Assembly (NCBI GenBank): GCA_028551475.1
Contig: CM052354.1
Span: forward strand, 25,753,258 to 25,817,257
DNA: 64,000 nt
Source of the DNA: Casuarina equisetifolia
Lineage: Eukaryota > Streptophyta > Magnoliopsida > Fagales > Casuarinaceae
Direction: 5' to 3'
In this document: positions 62,301-64,000 of the stretch, piece after piece
Layout of the letters: each line of letters opens with the position of its first letter
Numbering within the stretch: the stretch's first letter is position 1
Notes under the pieces: model-generated
Database searches by the model: none
Told to the model about the DNA's origin: nothing
What the model saw: the letters and a program-made list of their open reading frames with translations, nothing else
Position numbers and translations under genes: made by a program

Positions 62301-64000
62301 TTGTAGAAATGTTGTGACATATAACAACCTAACTGGAAATTCATCCAAAATTACTACATAATAAATGAGAGAATCTACAAGCTTTAGTCATAGGATGGAG
62401 AACTGTAGATCAGTTTTCAAGTGAGAAGAATATGTCTGGCAGATATTTGCAAGGTTTGGTCTTTCCAGCTCTTTGACTCTGCTGTGGGAATTCTTAGCCC
62501 TATTTGGGTGGACATGAAGAAAATGCATTTACCATGAATGCTTAGCTGTGAAGACATGTCTGACGTTTTATCTTCCCCTCACGCCAGCCAAACACATGCT
62601 TTGATAGCAGCATGAATTTGCTCCAAACAGCTGGTCTGTGAACAGTTGTTTGACTGCCAGGGGTCACACTGTGTCATTTACTTTTGTTGGCCAGGTTATT
62701 GCAGATCCTTCATTAAGTTTAAAGCAAAGGGCTCTCGTAACAGATGCTGCACGGGCACTTGACAAAGCAAAAATGATGCGGTTTGATGAGAAAAGTGGCA
62801 ATTTTTATTGTACTGAGCTTGGTCGCATTGCAAGCCACTTTTACATTCAGTACTCTAGTGTTGAAACTTACAATGAAATGTTGAGACGCCACATGAATGA
62901 TAGTGAGGTAATTGGTTACTACCTGTTGCATTTTTCTTCTGTTACTTGGTGTTTTAGTTTTTTAGTTTTTATTGCTTTACCATTTTCTGATATTATTTAA
63001 TTAGCTTTGTAAACAAAACTTCGATTCAAGCATATTATCTAGAGGACAAGGGCCAATAGCTAATTTTGTGTGATTAGTGTTCTTGGTTTGTTGCTTCTCT
63101 AGGTGCAGAGCCCCGCAATATGCCTACCTTATAGTTTCTTCTTTTTATGTCTTTCAGTTTTTGGATGCACTCTAATTTTATTTATGCATTGGTCTCAATT
63201 TCTTGTTCCTGTAGGTAATTGACATGGTTGCTCACTCTTCTGAATTTGAAAATATTGCTGTTCGAGAAGAGGAACAGGATGAGCTAGAGACGTTGGCCCG
63301 TAGATCATGTCCATTAGAAATTAAGGGGGGTCCCTCAAATAAACATGGAAAAATTTCCATTCTCATTCAGGTTCACATTTCTGTTTCCTTATTTTGTTTT
63401 TGGGCTGTTGGTATATTTGCTAGGTGCAAAATGAAGAAAAAAGAGAGTATATAGTTAATCACTGACATATTGGTTATTTTACTCACAGTTGTACATATCT
63501 CGAGGCTCGATTGATACCTTCTCTCTGGTTTCTGATGCTGCATATATAAGTGCAAGCTTGGCTCGTATTATGAGGGCTTTATTTGAAATTTGTTTGCGAA
63601 AAGGCTGGTGTGAGATGACTTTATTTATGTTAGAATATTGCAAGGCTGTGGATCGGCAAGTTTGGCCTTATCAACATCCCCTTAGACAATTTAACAAGGA
63701 TATTTCGGCTGAGGTCTGTCTGTTATACCTTTACTGTCTGCTTGAACCATAAATTTGCTGCCTTGTTGAGTATTCTAGCTTGCTTGGTCCAGATAGTGCG
63801 GAAGCTTGAAGAACGAGGGGCTGACTTGGATCGCCTGCAGGAGATGGAGGAAAATGATATTGGAGCCCTGATTCGTTATGCACATGGAGGGAAGGTACTT
63901 ATTTTGTGTAGGGGTGCTCTAAACTTTAATGGTATTTGATTCAGAAAAGAATTAGATCCTACTTAGCCATCTTTGTTCTTTTCTTTGGGTCATGGCAGCT
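50338..64000 (+). CDS. DEXH14: Ski2-like RNA helicase DExH14 (ASCC3 type), 5' half
   Basis: Twenty-five exons in consistent phase: 50338-50447, 50858-50919, 51020-51188, 51537-51990, 52105-52170, 52557-52661, 52757-53059, 54283-54399, 54487-54546, 54999-55070, 55205-55321, 55413-55574, 58358-58423, 58546-58698, 58778-58861, 59373-59447, 59531-59662, 59750-59815, 60549-60614, 60735-60857, 61869-62018, 62695-62907, 63215-63370, 63489-63713, 63793-63894. They give about 1136 residues, roughly half of the ~2100 usual; the rest is beyond the window. Start [17 protein letters not shown] matches Arabidopsis At5g61140. First helicase cassette: APTGAGKTN (about 465), IIDEVHLL (about 576), GLSATLPN (about 608), [20 protein letters not shown] (about 815), then the first Sec63-type domain begins. 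ASCC3 relatives unwind nucleic acid in repair and split collided ribosomes. Intron 16 has a GC donor; intron 12 is 2.8 kb. The gene looks intact. Confidence 0.96.
55575..58357 (+). other. Long intron 12 of DExH14
   Basis: 2783 bases between the DEVH exon and the SAT-motif exon, by far the longest intron here. It holds a two-copy degenerate repeat (56528-56760) and a minus-strand open stretch (57376-57173) with a splice-acceptor-like start. No complete gene or element was recognised. Confidence 0.7.
56528..56760. repeat. Two diverged copies of a ~140-base unit in intron 12
   Basis: Starts at 56528 and 56668. Both contain CCTATAAGATAG followed by TGTCAACA or AGTCAACA and GGTTAT..TAGA. Old tandem duplication. 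Confidence 0.65.
59211..59230. repeat. (TG)n microsatellite
   Basis: About nine TG units inside the DExH14 intron before exon 16. Confidence 0.9.

Overview
This is plant nuclear DNA, most likely from a dicot. The genes have many short exons with GT-AG introns rich in A/T, the intergenic DNA is AT-rich, there are two Ty1-copia retrotransposon fossils, and every recognisable product belongs to a plant gene family. Identifications come from reading the translations by eye and from memory of the families; no database search was run.

Left part, 1-17.2 kb: a gene graveyard. Three host genes are dead. (1) The 3' end of a mitochondrial substrate carrier gene (+ strand, 1-1060) carries two in-frame stops at conserved positions. 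(2) A DnaJ/zinc-finger gene of the JJJ1/DNAJC21 type (+, 2123-9648) is split in its J domain by a 5.5 kb copia element and riddled with stops. (3) A CDT1 replication-licensing gene (-, 9893-16587) is split in exon 1 by a second 5.7 kb copia element and has lost its 3' half. Carrier and DnaJ genes are also neighbours in Arabidopsis (At1g74240/At1g74250), so this looks like an old conserved pair that decayed in place. The dead CDT1 gene still has two perfect E2F-type sites upstream.

Right part, 17.5-64 kb: mostly live genes. In order: a class II histone deacetylase of the HDA5/HDA18 type (-, 14 exons, 17539-23463); a PHD-finger gene with an AIPP2-like C-terminal domain (-, 25905-30765); a truncated, dead tandem copy of that PHD gene (-, 34779-35936); a GPI-anchored X8-domain plasmodesmal callose-binding protein, PDCB type (-, 4 exons, 42244-45920); an unidentified broken single-exon ORF (+, 48030-49062); and the first 25 coding exons of the Ski2-like helicase DExH14, the plant ASCC3 relative (+, from 50338 past the window end). 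HDAC, PHD cluster, PDCB, helicase is the same order as Arabidopsis At5g61060 to At5g61140, so this is a conserved microsyntenic block. The genes do not form one pathway: they cover chromatin repression (HDAC, PHD), cell-to-cell channel control (PDCB) and RNA/ribosome quality control (helicase).

The most unusual points are a DNA-level copy of HDAC exon 5 plus intron pasted near the 5' side of the PHD gene, a glutamylcyclotransferase-like C-terminal half on the HDAC, a probable GC-AG intron in the helicase, retained E2F sites upstream of a dead CDT1 gene, and an unidentified ORF lying between two related repeats. I found no clear evidence of a wholly new biological system.
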